A stretch of DNA of 64,000 nucleotides from JBEKIK01 sp963845975 (GCA_963845975.1 CAWJUD010000002.1:2480001-2544000), one strand, 5' to 3'. Positions 56,981 through 63,850 are shown, numbered from the stretch's first letter. The notes: generated from the sequence alone by a model not told the origin. Numbers and translations are program-made.

Positions 56981-58045
56981 ATGAAAAATATTATCCAAAT
57001 TATAGTAGCCTTGTTGCTTTGTGTAAGCAATGCATTTGGTGTCGTTCAATATACTGTGACCGATCTTGGAACTCTCCCTGACTATTCGTACAAGAGTGTC
57101 GCCGGAGGCATCAACAACTACGGGCAGGTAGTGGGCTATTCGGAGAGTTGGAGTAGTACCACACACGCTTTTCTCTACAGCAACGGTCACATGACCGACC
57201 TCGGAACATTAGGAGGAACAAATAGTAGAGCATATGGCGTCAACAACATGGGGCAAGTCGTCGGCACGGCTCAAAATGCGAGTGGTGTCTCACACGCTTT
57301 TCTCTGGAGGAATGGAACTATGACCGACATTGGCTCTCTGCCGGGTGCCACGTTCAGTCGAGCCACTGGTATCAACAACAACGGTCAGATCTGTGGGATT
57401 GCCAACATTAACGGATACATCCGTGCATTTCTTTACAATAATGGAACGATAACTGACCTTGGGGTTCTTCCGGGTCCCGGCCAATCAAGTACCGCAAACG
57501 CCATCAACAACAACGGACAAATAGTAGGCTTTTCATATACCGCAATACAGGCTACTGATGCTGTCCTTTGGAGCGGCTTCACTATGACTGACTTGGGGAC
57601 ACTTGGTTTTTATAGCAGCCAGGCTACCGACATCAATGACAGCGTGCAGGTCGTCGGTGGATTGTCGAGAACGGTTGGCGGCGACTCAGACGCTTTTATC
57701 TATAGCAATGGGATTATGACCGACATAGGGAATCTTCCCGGTGGAAGGGATAGTTACGCACTCGGCATCAATAACAGCAGCCAAATTATTGGTGTGGCCG
57801 TCAACTCGCATTCAACAGCTACCTGTTTCGTTTATAGTGGTACAACAATGTGGGACCTAAATACACTTATACCTTCAGGTTGGTCCATTAATTCAGTCGC
57901 TAGCATTAACGACAATGGGCAGATTGTTAGTGGAAATAACGAAGCCTCGAATGCCAAACTTCTCACTCCAATCCCTGAACCGTCAACCATCGTGCTACTG
58001 CTAATCGGTGTTATCGGTTTCCTTTTCTTACGAAGGAAACAATAA
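56981..58045 (+). CDS. HAF-repeat PEP-CTERM exported protein
   Basis: A 354-residue surface protein. The signal peptide is MKNIIQIIVALLLCVSNAFG. About seven HAF repeats follow, each with a variant of AINNNGQIVG, HAFLYSNG and MTDLGTLGG, the unit of the 'probable extracellular repeat, HAF family'. The C-terminus is a PEP-CTERM sorting signal: IPEPSTIVLLLIGVIGFLFL then RRKQ. It should be processed by an exosortase encoded elsewhere. The ATG at 56981 is preferred over a longer frame. It is probably displayed on the cell surface. Confidence 0.9.
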   Translation: MKNIIQIIVALLLCVSNAFGVVQYTVTDLGTLPDYSYKSVAGGINNYGQVVGYSESWSSTTHAFLYSNGHMTDLGTLGGTNSRAYGVNNMGQVVGTAQNASGVSHAFLWRNGTMTDIGSLPGATFSRATGINNNGQICGIANINGYIRAFLYNNGTITDLGVLPGPGQSSTANAINNNGQIVGFSYTAIQATDAVLWSGFTMTDLGTLGFYSSQATDINDSVQVVGGLSRTVGGDSDAFIYSNGIMTDIGNLPGGRDSYALGINNSSQIIGVAVNSHSTATCFVYSGTTMWDLNTLIPSGWSINSVASINDNGQIVSGNNEASNAKLLTPIPEPSTIVLLLIGVIGFLFLRRKQ

Positions 58046-58065
58046 GCCCAGGTGACCTCGTGTCA

Positions 58066-58797
58066 TCACAACCCCACTTTCCCCATCGCTTCCTGATACT
58101 TTCCTTCCAACTGCCCATCGAGGGCGATGTGTTGATAGACTGCCAGCGTTTCCCTCCGTGCATGCCCCGTGATCAATTGCAACTCTGCGTCGGCCATGCC
58201 CGAGTGTCGAGTCAACCAAGTGATCGCTTGATGCCGGAAAGTATGAGGCGTGCATTTTACACCCGCTTCTTCGGCATACTTTTGAACAATCTGTTCAACA
58301 CGTCGGGTGGAATACCTTGTCGCTCGTCTCGTTTGGAATAACCAACGATTGTGGGAATGGGCCGCAATATGTGTTCTTAGTGCCGTCGCAAAGGTCTTGC
58401 CAAAGAGGACATAACGATCTTTACTTCCTTTACCCTGGCAGATGAATACTTTGCAGTTTTCCAAATCCACATCACTAACCTCAATCCTGCAAAGTTCCGA
58501 AACCCTAACGCCTGTATAAAACAACAGACGCAGCATTAAAGCGTGCTGGACATCTTCGGCCCTGTCAACGATCTGATAAAATCGCCTGAACTCCTCGGCT
58601 GTCAGGACACGAGGCAAACGCCTGCCTTTCTTCGCTGGTCGTAGGTCACATACTTTCCGCACTTTCTTTGCCACGTATCGCCAGCCGTCATAATCGAGAC
58701 CAGACTTCCGAACAATTCGGGCGATCTGCGAAACGATTTGCGATTTCGCCTTTGCGTTTTGTAATCCGAAATTGGAGGTATTTTGATTGGTTTTCAT
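58066..58797 (-). CDS. Tyrosine recombinase / phage-type integrase
   Basis: A 243-residue site-specific recombinase. The N-terminal ~70 residues form a short SAM-like DNA-binding domain (RIVRKSGLDYDGWRYVAKKV). The catalytic residues are all visible: Arg in TGVRVSELCRIE, Lys in GKGSKDRYVLFG, His-x-x-Arg in HTFRHQAITWL, His in ITGHARRETL and the nucleophile Tyr in AVYQHIAL. The extra helix that marks integron integrases (IntI) is absent. It sits at the left end of the motif-delimited gene array and reads in the same direction. Confidence 0.92.
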   Translation of the reverse strand: MKTNQNTSNFGLQNAKAKSQIVSQIARIVRKSGLDYDGWRYVAKKVRKVCDLRPAKKGRRLPRVLTAEEFRRFYQIVDRAEDVQHALMLRLLFYTGVRVSELCRIEVSDVDLENCKVFICQGKGSKDRYVLFGKTFATALRTHIAAHSHNRWLFQTRRATRYSTRRVEQIVQKYAEEAGVKCTPHTFRHQAITWLTRHSGMADAELQLITGHARRETLAVYQHIALDGQLEGKYQEAMGKVGL

Positions 58798-58844
58798 GGG
58801 TTAAATCCACTAAAAAGCCTGTTCTATTTCGGGGACGGAGCATT

Positions 58845-58891
58845 ATGCGAAATTGGACGTTTCGCATTTCTCATGCTGTTTCGGTGTCAGC
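58845..58891. repeat. Direct repeat, left copy, flanking a single-gene unit
   Basis: ATGCGAAAT, ACGT, TC-CATTTCTCA, GTTTC and GGTGTCAGC follow in the same order as at 59365-59414. It contains a degenerate motif copy (TGACACCGAAA on the minus strand) at 58879-58889. Confidence 0.7.
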
Positions 58892-58901
58892 GTTTGAGAC
58901 C

Positions 58902-58940
58902 GTTGTCGTCAACTCGTCAAATTGACAAGTTGAGACAAAC
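58902..58940. repeat. Imperfect palindrome upstream of the recombinase gene
   Basis: GTTGTCGTCAACTCGTCAA is followed by ATTGACAAGTTGAGACAAAC, its near inverse (about 17 of 20 positions pair). Located ~105 bases upstream of the recombinase start, it could be a core recombination site or operator. Confidence 0.6.
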
Positions 58941-59038
58941 AGTCAGAATCAGCGTTGTCTCGGGCCACTTGCTCATGGGTAGGATTTGATATAGGCTTTT
59001 GGGAACTCACAACAATCCCCATTTTTCAGGAGATAATC

Positions 59039-59329
59039 ATGAAAGGCAAATTGATTATTGTTATTCTGGTTGGTGTACTGATTGGGCTTGTTTCATCGTC
59101 ATTCTTGAAACAGTCCGAGGCACAGGGGCAGGTCAAACAAGAAAAGCAGGCATGGGAATATAGAGTTGAATCTTTTAGGGTGGGTGAAGGTATGGAAACT
59201 ACACATGCAAGAATCATTAACGGACTTGCGTCTGAGGGGTGGGAATATGATGGTCTAATTGGTTCGGGGAGGGTTGAAAATCGCACTTATGCAGTTGGGT
59301 GTGTCCTGTTCAAACGCCTTAAAAAATGA
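59039..59329 (+). CDS. Small DUF4177-like exported protein
   Basis: A 96-residue protein with a signal anchor, MKGKLIIVILVGVLIGLVSS, followed by QAWEYRVESFRVGEG, INGLASEGWEYDGLIGSG and GCVLFKRLK, the pattern of DUF4177 (W-E-Y-x-V, LN..G-x-E-G-W-E). AGGAG lies ahead of the ATG. It is the only rightward gene between the recombinase and the array, and is flanked by the direct repeats. Confidence 0.75.
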   Translation: MKGKLIIVILVGVLIGLVSSSFLKQSEAQGQVKQEKQAWEYRVESFRVGEGMETTHARIINGLASEGWEYDGLIGSGRVENRTYAVGCVLFKRLKK

Positions 59330-59364
59330 CCGTTTATTCTGCCTGTAGAGTGCCTGATTGCCCA

Positions 59365-59414
59365 ATGCGAAATAACGTGTCTCACATTTCTCACAGAGTT
59401 TCAGTCGGTGTCAG
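59365..59414. repeat. Direct repeat, right copy, with full motif
   Basis: Second copy of the repeat at 58845-58891; here the motif is complete (59403-59413). Confidence 0.7.
59403..59413 (-). repeat. TGACACCGACT motif, array junction 1 (left end)
   Basis: The TGA of the motif is the stop codon of the gene at 59411-59674. No leftward gene follows. Confidence 0.85.
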
Positions 59415-59674
59415 CACTTCACCTTTACAATGCTTCTAATCGATGGGATGACCTCATCAACCGATATATCGAGTTTCCGCAATTCCTCCACAAGGTCACG
59501 GTACTCATCGGCTGGCAGACCGTAATCCGATGCTACTTCGATGAACTCCAGACCACCATTTAATGGCTCAGCTTCACCCTCAAACAATTTTGCGATTGCC
59601 TCGGCTTCTGTATCAGCCTGCACTCGGTAGGTCTGGGTATGCATCTCGTACTGTTCGATTTCATAAATAGGCAT
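59411..59674 (-). CDS. Small array protein, DpnD/PcfM-like
   Basis: An 87-residue protein, MPIYEIEQYEMHTQTYRVQA, then DTEAEAIAKLFEGEAE, similar in layout to DpnD/PcfM-type proteins of plasmids and to the array gene at 60792. The start at 59674 is 4 bases after the previous gene's stop, so the two are translationally coupled and share one motif unit. Confidence 0.65.
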   Translation of the reverse strand: MPIYEIEQYEMHTQTYRVQADTEAEAIAKLFEGEAEPLNGGLEFIEVASDYGLPADEYRDLVEELRKLDISVDEVIPSIRSIVKVKC

Positions 59675-59678
59675 GGCA

Positions 59679-59843
59679 TTACTCCCAAATTGTTTCAACA
59701 CATGGAAGACCTATGTCGTCTTCTGCCAAATCCTTTTCTTCAATGTCGTCGGTATCGTAATCATGGACGATCACCCGAACGCCTTTAGGGCAGTCGATGT
59801 CTTGGATCACCCCGCCTTCCATTGTTATTCGCACTGTCTTCAT
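59679..59843 (-). CDS. Small array protein of unknown function
   Basis: A 54-residue acidic protein (MKTVRITMEGGVIQDIDCPK, then DYDTDDIEEKDLAEDD). The ATG 59843 follows AGGAG; a TTG at 59870 would read into the motif itself. The 'V-R-I-T-M-E-G-G-V-I-Q-D-I' type is common on plasmids and phages, with no known role. Confidence 0.65.
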   Translation of the reverse strand: MKTVRITMEGGVIQDIDCPKGVRVIVHDYDTDDIEEKDLAEDDIGLPCVETIWE

Positions 59844-59858
59844 GTCATTACTCCTGAA

Positions 59859-59869
59859 AGTCGGTGTCA
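59859..59869 (-). repeat. TGACACCGACT motif, array junction 2
   Basis: 15 bases before the ATG of the 54-residue gene. A hairpin GGGGCTCC...GGAGCCCC (59872-59895) lies between it and the preceding gene. Confidence 0.85.
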
Positions 59870-59871
59870 AA

Positions 59872-59895
59872 GGGGCTCCCGCACACAGGAGCCCC
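59872..59895 (-). terminator. Hairpin after the 81-residue array gene
   Basis: GGGGCTCC and GGAGCCCC form an 8-bp perfect stem, on the minus strand followed by only TTT before the motif; terminator function is doubtful. Confidence 0.45.
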
Positions 59896-59907
59896 CGTCA
59901 CCTCCAT

Positions 59908-60153
59908 CTAATGAGGCTGGAAACCAAAGTAAAACCGTGGGTTGTGTTGGAAAAACAAACTGCCCTTCACGCCGTCCTTCTTCCGCTTCACAACCACGAG
60001 CGGGGCGGCAAAGCCCAACACCTGAAAATCTTCGCCAAGTTGCTGTGTGTTCCAGACCTGCCCATGTTCGGCCTCCAGGGCTTCACGGCTTCCTGGCTGG
60101 GCGTTGATCTCGGCCAGCAATTCCTTGCGAATGCTTTCTGTAGGATCAGACAT
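59908..60153 (-). CDS. Small array protein of unknown function
   Basis: An 81-residue protein (MSDPTESIRKELLAEINAQP, then VVKRKKDGVKGSLFFQHNPR). AAGGAG precedes the ATG. The pattern, with 'MSDPTES..R..L..E', 'GQVWNTQQL..DF.V', 'PLVVVKRK', is of small hypothetical proteins on plasmids and phages. Confidence 0.65.
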   Translation of the reverse strand: MSDPTESIRKELLAEINAQPGSREALEAEHGQVWNTQQLGEDFQVLGFAAPLVVVKRKKDGVKGSLFFQHNPRFYFGFQPH

Positions 60154-60181
60154 GAGAATGCTCCTTATGATTGAGTAGTTG

Positions 60182-60496
60182 TTACGCTTGGTGAGTCGGT
60201 GTCAACCCCATGACCTGTTCATAAGCAGCCTCCGCTTCTTGACGTTCGGCATCGGTCAGTCCTGCTGCAACTAACAGTCGCTTCCAGTTGGCTTCCAGGT
60301 CAGTAGCGATGCCGATGTAGTTGTTAAATCCACAATCGCCTTCGTTTCGTGCGAGTAGATGACCATCCGATGTAACCACCAATTCGGCAATCGCAGGCGA
60401 AGTCCAATGCTGACCGAGAATGCGACCAACAATTGCTGCCATCTTGCCCGACATGCCAATGAAACGAGTAGGATGTAGTTTTTGTATTAGTGTCAT
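60182..60496 (-). CDS. Small array protein of unknown function
   Basis: A 104-residue protein. The start at 60496 (MTLIQKLHPTRFIGMSGKMA) with AAAGGAG is preferred to a longer frame that overlaps its neighbour. Its last codons (LTPTHQA) run through the motif at 60194-60204. No domain is recognised. Confidence 0.65.
   Translation of the reverse strand: MTLIQKLHPTRFIGMSGKMAAIVGRILGQHWTSPAIAELVVTSDGHLLARNEGDCGFNNYIGIATDLEANWKRLLVAAGLTDAERQEAEAAYEQVMGLTPTHQA
60194..60204 (-). repeat. TGACACCGACT motif, array junction 3
   Basis: Translated as L-T-P-T at the end of the 104-residue gene; 40 bases before the next ATG. Confidence 0.85.
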
Positions 60497-60515
60497 GTTT
60501 GCTCCTTTCGTCCAG

Positions 60516-60740
60516 TTAGTCGGTGTCCATACCCGATTGCCATTGGTACCCCTTTGGGCATTCCAAGGTAACAAGCCCGTTTGTAAGAATAGTTTCCTGG
60601 TCTTCGTTGTATTTCGTTTCCCCTTCGTACTCAGCGGAATAATCATCGCTAAAGCTTAAAAGTGCTAAACCAGTGCAAGTTTCAAGAGTGCCGATTGCTA
60701 TTTGCCCACATACGGGGCAATTAGGATTATGAAATCTCAT
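60516..60740 (-). CDS. Small array protein with N-terminal CxxC
   Basis: A 74-residue protein, MRFHNPNCPVCGQIAIGTLE, with one C-x2-C pair near the N-terminus (rubredoxin-like knuckle) and a short acidic middle. It ends in M-D-T-D encoded by the motif. Confidence 0.65.
   Translation of the reverse strand: MRFHNPNCPVCGQIAIGTLETCTGLALLSFSDDYSAEYEGETKYNEDQETILTNGLVTLECPKGYQWQSGMDTD
60518..60528 (-). repeat. GGACACCGACT motif, array junction 4
   Basis: One-base variant, read as D-T-D-stop (GAC ACC GAC TAA) at the end of the 74-residue gene; 21 bases before the next ATG. Confidence 0.8.
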
Positions 60741-60783
60741 TGTAAATTCCTAGTATAAATACCAATGCCCCGTCAGTGACTTT

Positions 60784-60794
60784 AGTCGGTGTCA
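60784..60794 (-). repeat. TGACACCGACT motif, array junction 5
   Basis: Its TGA is the stop codon of the gene at 60792-60977; 43 bases before the next ATG. Confidence 0.85.
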
Positions 60795-60977
60795 ATCACA
60801 TTGTTCGACAGAGACAGTTTCGATCCACTCTTCATCGCCTTCTTCAATGGTCTTGACGTCGTAAGCAACCTGACCCATTTTGCACAGGGCTTCGGCTTCT
60901 TTCCGACTTTTAGCCTCGACATAGTACACGGTGCGAACGATGAACTTTTCCAACGCTTCAACTCTGTATTTGGGCAT
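60792..60977 (-). CDS. Small array protein, DpnD/PcfM-like
   Basis: A 61-residue protein, MPKYRVEALEKFIVRTVYYV, then EAKSRKEAEALCKMGQ, the same general layout as the gene at 59411 and like DpnD/PcfM-type proteins. AGGAG precedes the ATG. Confidence 0.65.
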   Translation of the reverse strand: MPKYRVEALEKFIVRTVYYVEAKSRKEAEALCKMGQVAYDVKTIEEGDEEWIETVSVEQCD

Positions 60978-60998
60978 GGGATTCTCCTCGTGATGGTG

Positions 60999-61009
60999 GG
61001 TCGGTGTCA
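60999..61009 (-). repeat. TGACACCGACC motif, array junction 6
   Basis: One-base variant at the last position; its TGA is the stop codon of the gene at 61007-61429; 21 bases before the next ATG. Confidence 0.85.
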
Positions 61010-61429
61010 GGCAGATCGACGCTGGAAGCGTTTTTCAGCCTGTAAGGTATGATACTTTCGCACACTTTCCCGCCATTGGCTATTACCGCCGTATTGATCG
61101 ATAGGGACTAAATCCAGATAAGATAGCGGGCAGGAATAATAGTAGGGATGCATCGACTCTTCCATGTCCTTATAGCCCCATCCAAAATCCTTCTGGTATC
61201 TGAGCAAGTCGCAGGTGATCCAACGTTCGGTTGGACAAACGATTTGTCCATTCGTTGTAAAAGTCCGTTCCCAGACTGACCAAAGGACGCCCGAGTAAAC
61301 GTTACCCCTGTAGCAATGGGCAAGGCAGACTGATTTGACCAGCATTTCATCGGAGTTTCTTTCCCAGTTTTCGGTTCGCTCCGCAATCATCTGACGACGA
61401 GTACAGCCATTGATGAATAACCAACCCAT
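61007..61429 (-). CDS. Array protein of unknown function
   Basis: A 140-residue protein; the ATG at 61429 (MGWLFINGCTRRQMIAE) follows AGGAG. A DUF6927-type character is possible: 'FI..GCTR...I', 'A.HCYRGNV.SGVLWSVWE' and 'RWI.CDLL..QKDFGWGYKDMEE.MHPYYYSCPLSYL' match plasmid-borne proteins I recall by pattern only. It is aromatic-rich. Confidence 0.65.
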   Translation of the reverse strand: MGWLFINGCTRRQMIAERTENWERNSDEMLVKSVCLAHCYRGNVYSGVLWSVWERTFTTNGQIVCPTERWITCDLLRYQKDFGWGYKDMEESMHPYYYSCPLSYLDLVPIDQYGGNSQWRESVRKYHTLQAEKRFQRRSA

Positions 61430-61467
61430 GATAGACTCCTGTGTGGTGCTTGTCTCCGAACACAGGA

Positions 61468-61845
61468 TTAGTCGGTGTCTCCGACATTCACCACAAGACA
61501 ATCGCTCTTTAGGAAAAGAACGTTATGTTCATTTTCTGCCCAATCCTGAAATGATTTTGATAGTGTCTTATCTGATAGAAACTCATCCCAAAGTTTGGCA
61601 ATGCTCTTTTTGAAATCTCCCACCTTCGTCTCAACAGACCGTAAAGCTATGCCCAGGTATTGCTTACTTCTACCATTGTCCACATACAGGACAGTGGGCA
61701 TCGGATCGTCCAGCGGTTCCATTTCTTGATCTTCGCAATTTGAACAGAAGGGAGTGCCAACAGTAGCAAGGTCAGTACCATCTACGGTACTTTCCTCTTT
61801 ACAAATTGGGCAACGCCAAAATGTAGTGCCGATTGTAACGGGCAT
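61468..61845 (-). CDS. Array protein with zinc-ribbon cysteines
   Basis: A 125-residue protein with RCPICKEE and FCSNCEDQE, two C-x2-C pairs 25 residues apart that would bind zinc. The rest is unknown and ends in G-D-T-D from the motif. The ATG 61845 follows AAAGGA. Confidence 0.65.
   Translation of the reverse strand: MPVTIGTTFWRCPICKEESTVDGTDLATVGTPFCSNCEDQEMEPLDDPMPTVLYVDNGRSKQYLGIALRSVETKVGDFKKSIAKLWDEFLSDKTLSKSFQDWAENEHNVLFLKSDCLVVNVGDTD
61470..61480 (-). repeat. AGACACCGACT motif, array junction 7
   Basis: One-base variant, read as D-T-D-stop at the end of the 125-residue gene; 40 bases before the next ATG. Confidence 0.8.
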
Positions 61846-61866
61846 GATATGTTCCTTTCATCTGTT

Positions 61867-61877
61867 AGTCGGTGTCA
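61867..61877 (-). repeat. TGACACCGACT motif, array junction 8
   Basis: 18 bases after the preceding stop codon and 21 bases before the next ATG. Confidence 0.85.
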
Positions 61878-61895
61878 TTCTTCCCACTCGGGTTG

Positions 61896-62297
61896 TTATC
61901 CGAACACTGTCCAGCTTTTTTCTTCCAAGTGTTCTTTGAACTTTTCACCCGCTGGAGTAAGTTGAGTTACGCCTTCAACAGTGAAGTAACAGCCATGTTC
62001 CAATTCGTCGTATAGATCGCCGTCATCATCGTTGTAATAACCGATGTCCAATTCCAAGTGAGATTCACCAACCTTGGTGGCCATGTCGAATGCCTTTTGT
62101 AATGCCTCCCATTTCTCAAAGAGATCTTCGGGATCTTCCTTCCAGATTCCCTGCTCATTCTTTAGAGCAAAGGAATTCCAATCGAGTGCATGATCCTTAA
62201 ATGCAGTTTCACAGGCTTCAAGTTCTTTCGGACAGATTGCCCTTAAACCTTCGAGAGTGATAGTCCATGCGTGGCATGGTGCGGTCCCCATTCCCAT
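61896..62297 (-). CDS. Array protein of unknown function
   Basis: A 133-residue acidic protein (start MGMGTAPCHAWTITLEGLRA at 62297 with AAAGGAAAG ahead). It has helices such as EDLFEKWEALQKAFDMATKV and a strand-rich end. No family is recognised. Confidence 0.65.
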   Translation of the reverse strand: MGMGTAPCHAWTITLEGLRAICPKELEACETAFKDHALDWNSFALKNEQGIWKEDPEDLFEKWEALQKAFDMATKVGESHLELDIGYYNDDDGDLYDELEHGCYFTVEGVTQLTPAGEKFKEHLEEKSWTVFG

Positions 62298-62331
62298 AAT
62301 TCTTTCCTTTCGTTGGTTGCCCACTATGCTC

Positions 62332-62342
62332 AGTCGGTGTCA
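62332..62342 (-). repeat. TGACACCGACT motif, array junction 9
   Basis: 66 bases after the preceding stop, with an imperfect hairpin (CCTCGAT...ATTGAGG) between; 34 bases before the next ATG. Confidence 0.85.
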
Positions 62343-62408
62343 TCTTCGCCAGCCTCAATACGGATCGAGGCACCGAAAGATCGGTTTTCTTCACAACCTG
62401 CTTTGTCC

Positions 62409-63170
62409 CTATTCCACCCCCAACTGTTGCCTTTTGAGCCAACGAAGCAGTCCGTCGATCTGGTCCTGGCCTTGTGCCTCCAAATGCTCATAATTAGGGA
62501 ACTCCTTGATGGGGGCCACGGCCTTGCAGCCGACAAGTTCATCAAAGGCCCCAACGCCAGCGGCGATAAACGCATTCCAGTCGGCAATCGTGTTGACCAA
62601 GGCGGGAATATCTCGGTTTTCAAAAAAGTCGCCTTCATCTGAGACTTCAGAGAGAATTCCTAGTTCCTTGGCGTGGTCCAACAACCGACAAACTGATAAG
62701 TGCGACCGAAGGAAGTTGGGAAGGCCGCCACAATCAGGGTGGCTGGCATACTGGGTTTTGCAGAAACCACCGCCCGACCAGGCAGATAGGTGGGTGCGAA
62801 GACGTTTTAGTTTTCTAGTCCGTTCATCTTCAACTGTGATTGTCTTGGGGTAGGTTGCCAAAAAGATTTCCATCGGCTCGCTGCCAGGAGCAACGTTGAT
62901 TTGAAACCCAACGATTTCTTCGGCGGGGCAATCCCAGCCGATGGTTCGTTCTTTGTTCCAGATGCATTCCCGAGCTTGTATTTTGAGCCAACGGTACTCA
63001 CCATCTGGTGGATCGTTGTCGAATTGGGCAGCTTTTCCCTTGAAATGGATGATTTCGCCGACCGACTCGAACGGCAGGTCCATCGCCCGCTGCCGCATCT
63101 TTTCGATGATGGTCGTGGCTTCGGATTTCTTTTGTGGTCCCTGGAAAGACCAGTGAATTGTGAGTCCCAT
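62409..63170 (-). CDS. Array protein of unknown function, the largest in the array
   Basis: A 253-residue protein from ATG 63170 (GGAG 7 bases ahead), MGLTIHWSFQGPQKKSEATT. It contains Cys and His residues around 100-170 but no clear motif. The opening MGLTIHW and the DDPPDGEYRWLKIQA-like middle suggest a soluble enzyme or structural protein; I do not recognise it. Confidence 0.7.
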   Translation of the reverse strand: MGLTIHWSFQGPQKKSEATTIIEKMRQRAMDLPFESVGEIIHFKGKAAQFDNDPPDGEYRWLKIQARECIWNKERTIGWDCPAEEIVGFQINVAPGSEPMEIFLATYPKTITVEDERTRKLKRLRTHLSAWSGGGFCKTQYASHPDCGGLPNFLRSHLSVCRLLDHAKELGILSEVSDEGDFFENRDIPALVNTIADWNAFIAAGVGAFDELVGCKAVAPIKEFPNYEHLEAQGQDQIDGLLRWLKRQQLGVE

Positions 63171-63195
63171 TATATTCTCCTGTTGTTTATTTCTC

Positions 63196-63206
63196 AGTCG
63201 GTGTCA
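63196..63206 (-). repeat. TGACACCGACT motif, array junction 10
   Basis: 22 bases after the preceding stop and 25 bases before the next ATG. Confidence 0.85.
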
Positions 63207-63228
63207 CGGGGGGCGACTTCTCTCCATG

Positions 63229-63486
63229 TCATTTCCATACTTCCTCCTGGCTGCAAAATCCTCCATCGGGTTTAGGCGGATTGACCATTTCATAAGGGTT
63301 GCCGTTGAACATCATGGCGAATGGGGCAAACTGAACATCACCATCAGGAAGGCGATTGACCGCACAAATCACGGCGACGGTTTCTTTCGTCGTCGCAAGT
63401 TCGCATTCCATCAGTGCAACGTCACCATTTTGGAAAGCGTTGACGAGCATGTTGAAGTTTTGTTTGTGGCCTTTTGCGAGTGACAT
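63229..63486 (-). CDS. DUF6117-like plasmid-type protein
   Basis: An 85-residue protein, MSLAKGHKQNFNMLVNAFQN, then GDVALMECELATTKETVAVI and FAPFAMMFNGNPYE. This is the pattern of a small family I associate with plasmids and integrative elements (KGHKxNFxTLxxAxxNGDxALxE). AGGAG precedes the ATG. Confidence 0.7.
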   Translation of the reverse strand: MSLAKGHKQNFNMLVNAFQNGDVALMECELATTKETVAVICAVNRLPDGDVQFAPFAMMFNGNPYEMVNPPKPDGGFCSQEEVWK

Positions 63487-63514
63487 GACTATCTCCTGTT
63501 GTTGTTGCCCATTT

Positions 63515-63525
63515 AGTCGGTGTCA
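63515..63525 (-). repeat. TGACACCGACT motif, array junction 11
   Basis: Its TGA is the stop codon of the gene at 63523-63780; 28 bases before the next ATG. Confidence 0.85.
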
Positions 63526-63780
63526 GTGTGTGGAACAATCTGGATTGGAGCAGACCAAGATTTCTTCCAAATTCGTTCCGTCGTCATCCATTACACTTTT
63601 GTTTTTGGCAAGACATTCGGGACAAAATCTGTCGGAAGCGAGTTCCTGAACCTTGTCCCTGATTTGTTGTTCGAGACTTTCGGTGAAAGTGGCAATGTTG
63701 GTATCGAGATCGTCTCGGTGGTCAGTTGCTTCGATGATCTCTTCTGCAAACTCTTCGATGATTTCTGGATATTCAGTCAT
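63523..63780 (-). CDS. Array protein with C-terminal zinc ribbon
   Basis: An 85-residue protein (MTEYPEIIEEFAEEIIEATD) with a helical front and a zinc-ribbon end, FCPECLAKNK...VCSNPDCSTH. The start 63780 follows AAAGGA. The zinc ribbon is of the type used in small nucleic-acid-binding proteins. Confidence 0.68.
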   Translation of the reverse strand: MTEYPEIIEEFAEEIIEATDHRDDLDTNIATFTESLEQQIRDKVQELASDRFCPECLAKNKSVMDDDGTNLEEILVCSNPDCSTH

Positions 63781-63813
63781 GGATTTATCCTTTGAATTGT
63801 GCCCCACCGTCCC

Positions 63814-63824
63814 AGTCGGTGTCT
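63814..63824 (-). repeat. AGACACCGACT motif, array junction 12
   Basis: One-base variant, 26 bases after the partial gene's stop and 33 bases before the next ATG, overlapping a GTCTCACTGAGAC palindrome. Confidence 0.8.
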
Positions 63825-63850
63825 CACTGAGACGGGCTTTGTGATGGCTA

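Noticed and set aside
62330..62638. Short minus ORF overlapping the 253-residue array gene
   Set aside because: Another frame of the same strand overlapping a better gene with a good ribosome-binding site.
58066..63824. A classical integron (IntI with attC cassettes)
   Set aside because: The recombinase lacks the extra IntI helix, and the junctions contain no GTTRRRY/RYYYAAC pair or long imperfect palindrome as attC requires. The short asymmetric motif is a different thing.
59403..63824. The motif as a sigma-70 -35 box (TTGACA-like)
   Set aside because: The base before TGACA varies, no -10 hexamer occurs at 16-18 bases, and the start codon is only 15-43 bases away, so the predicted transcript would start inside or after the ATG.
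59403..63824. A CRISPR array
   Set aside because: The repeated word is only 11 bases, spacing varies from about 220 to 860 bases, and the intervals encode proteins.
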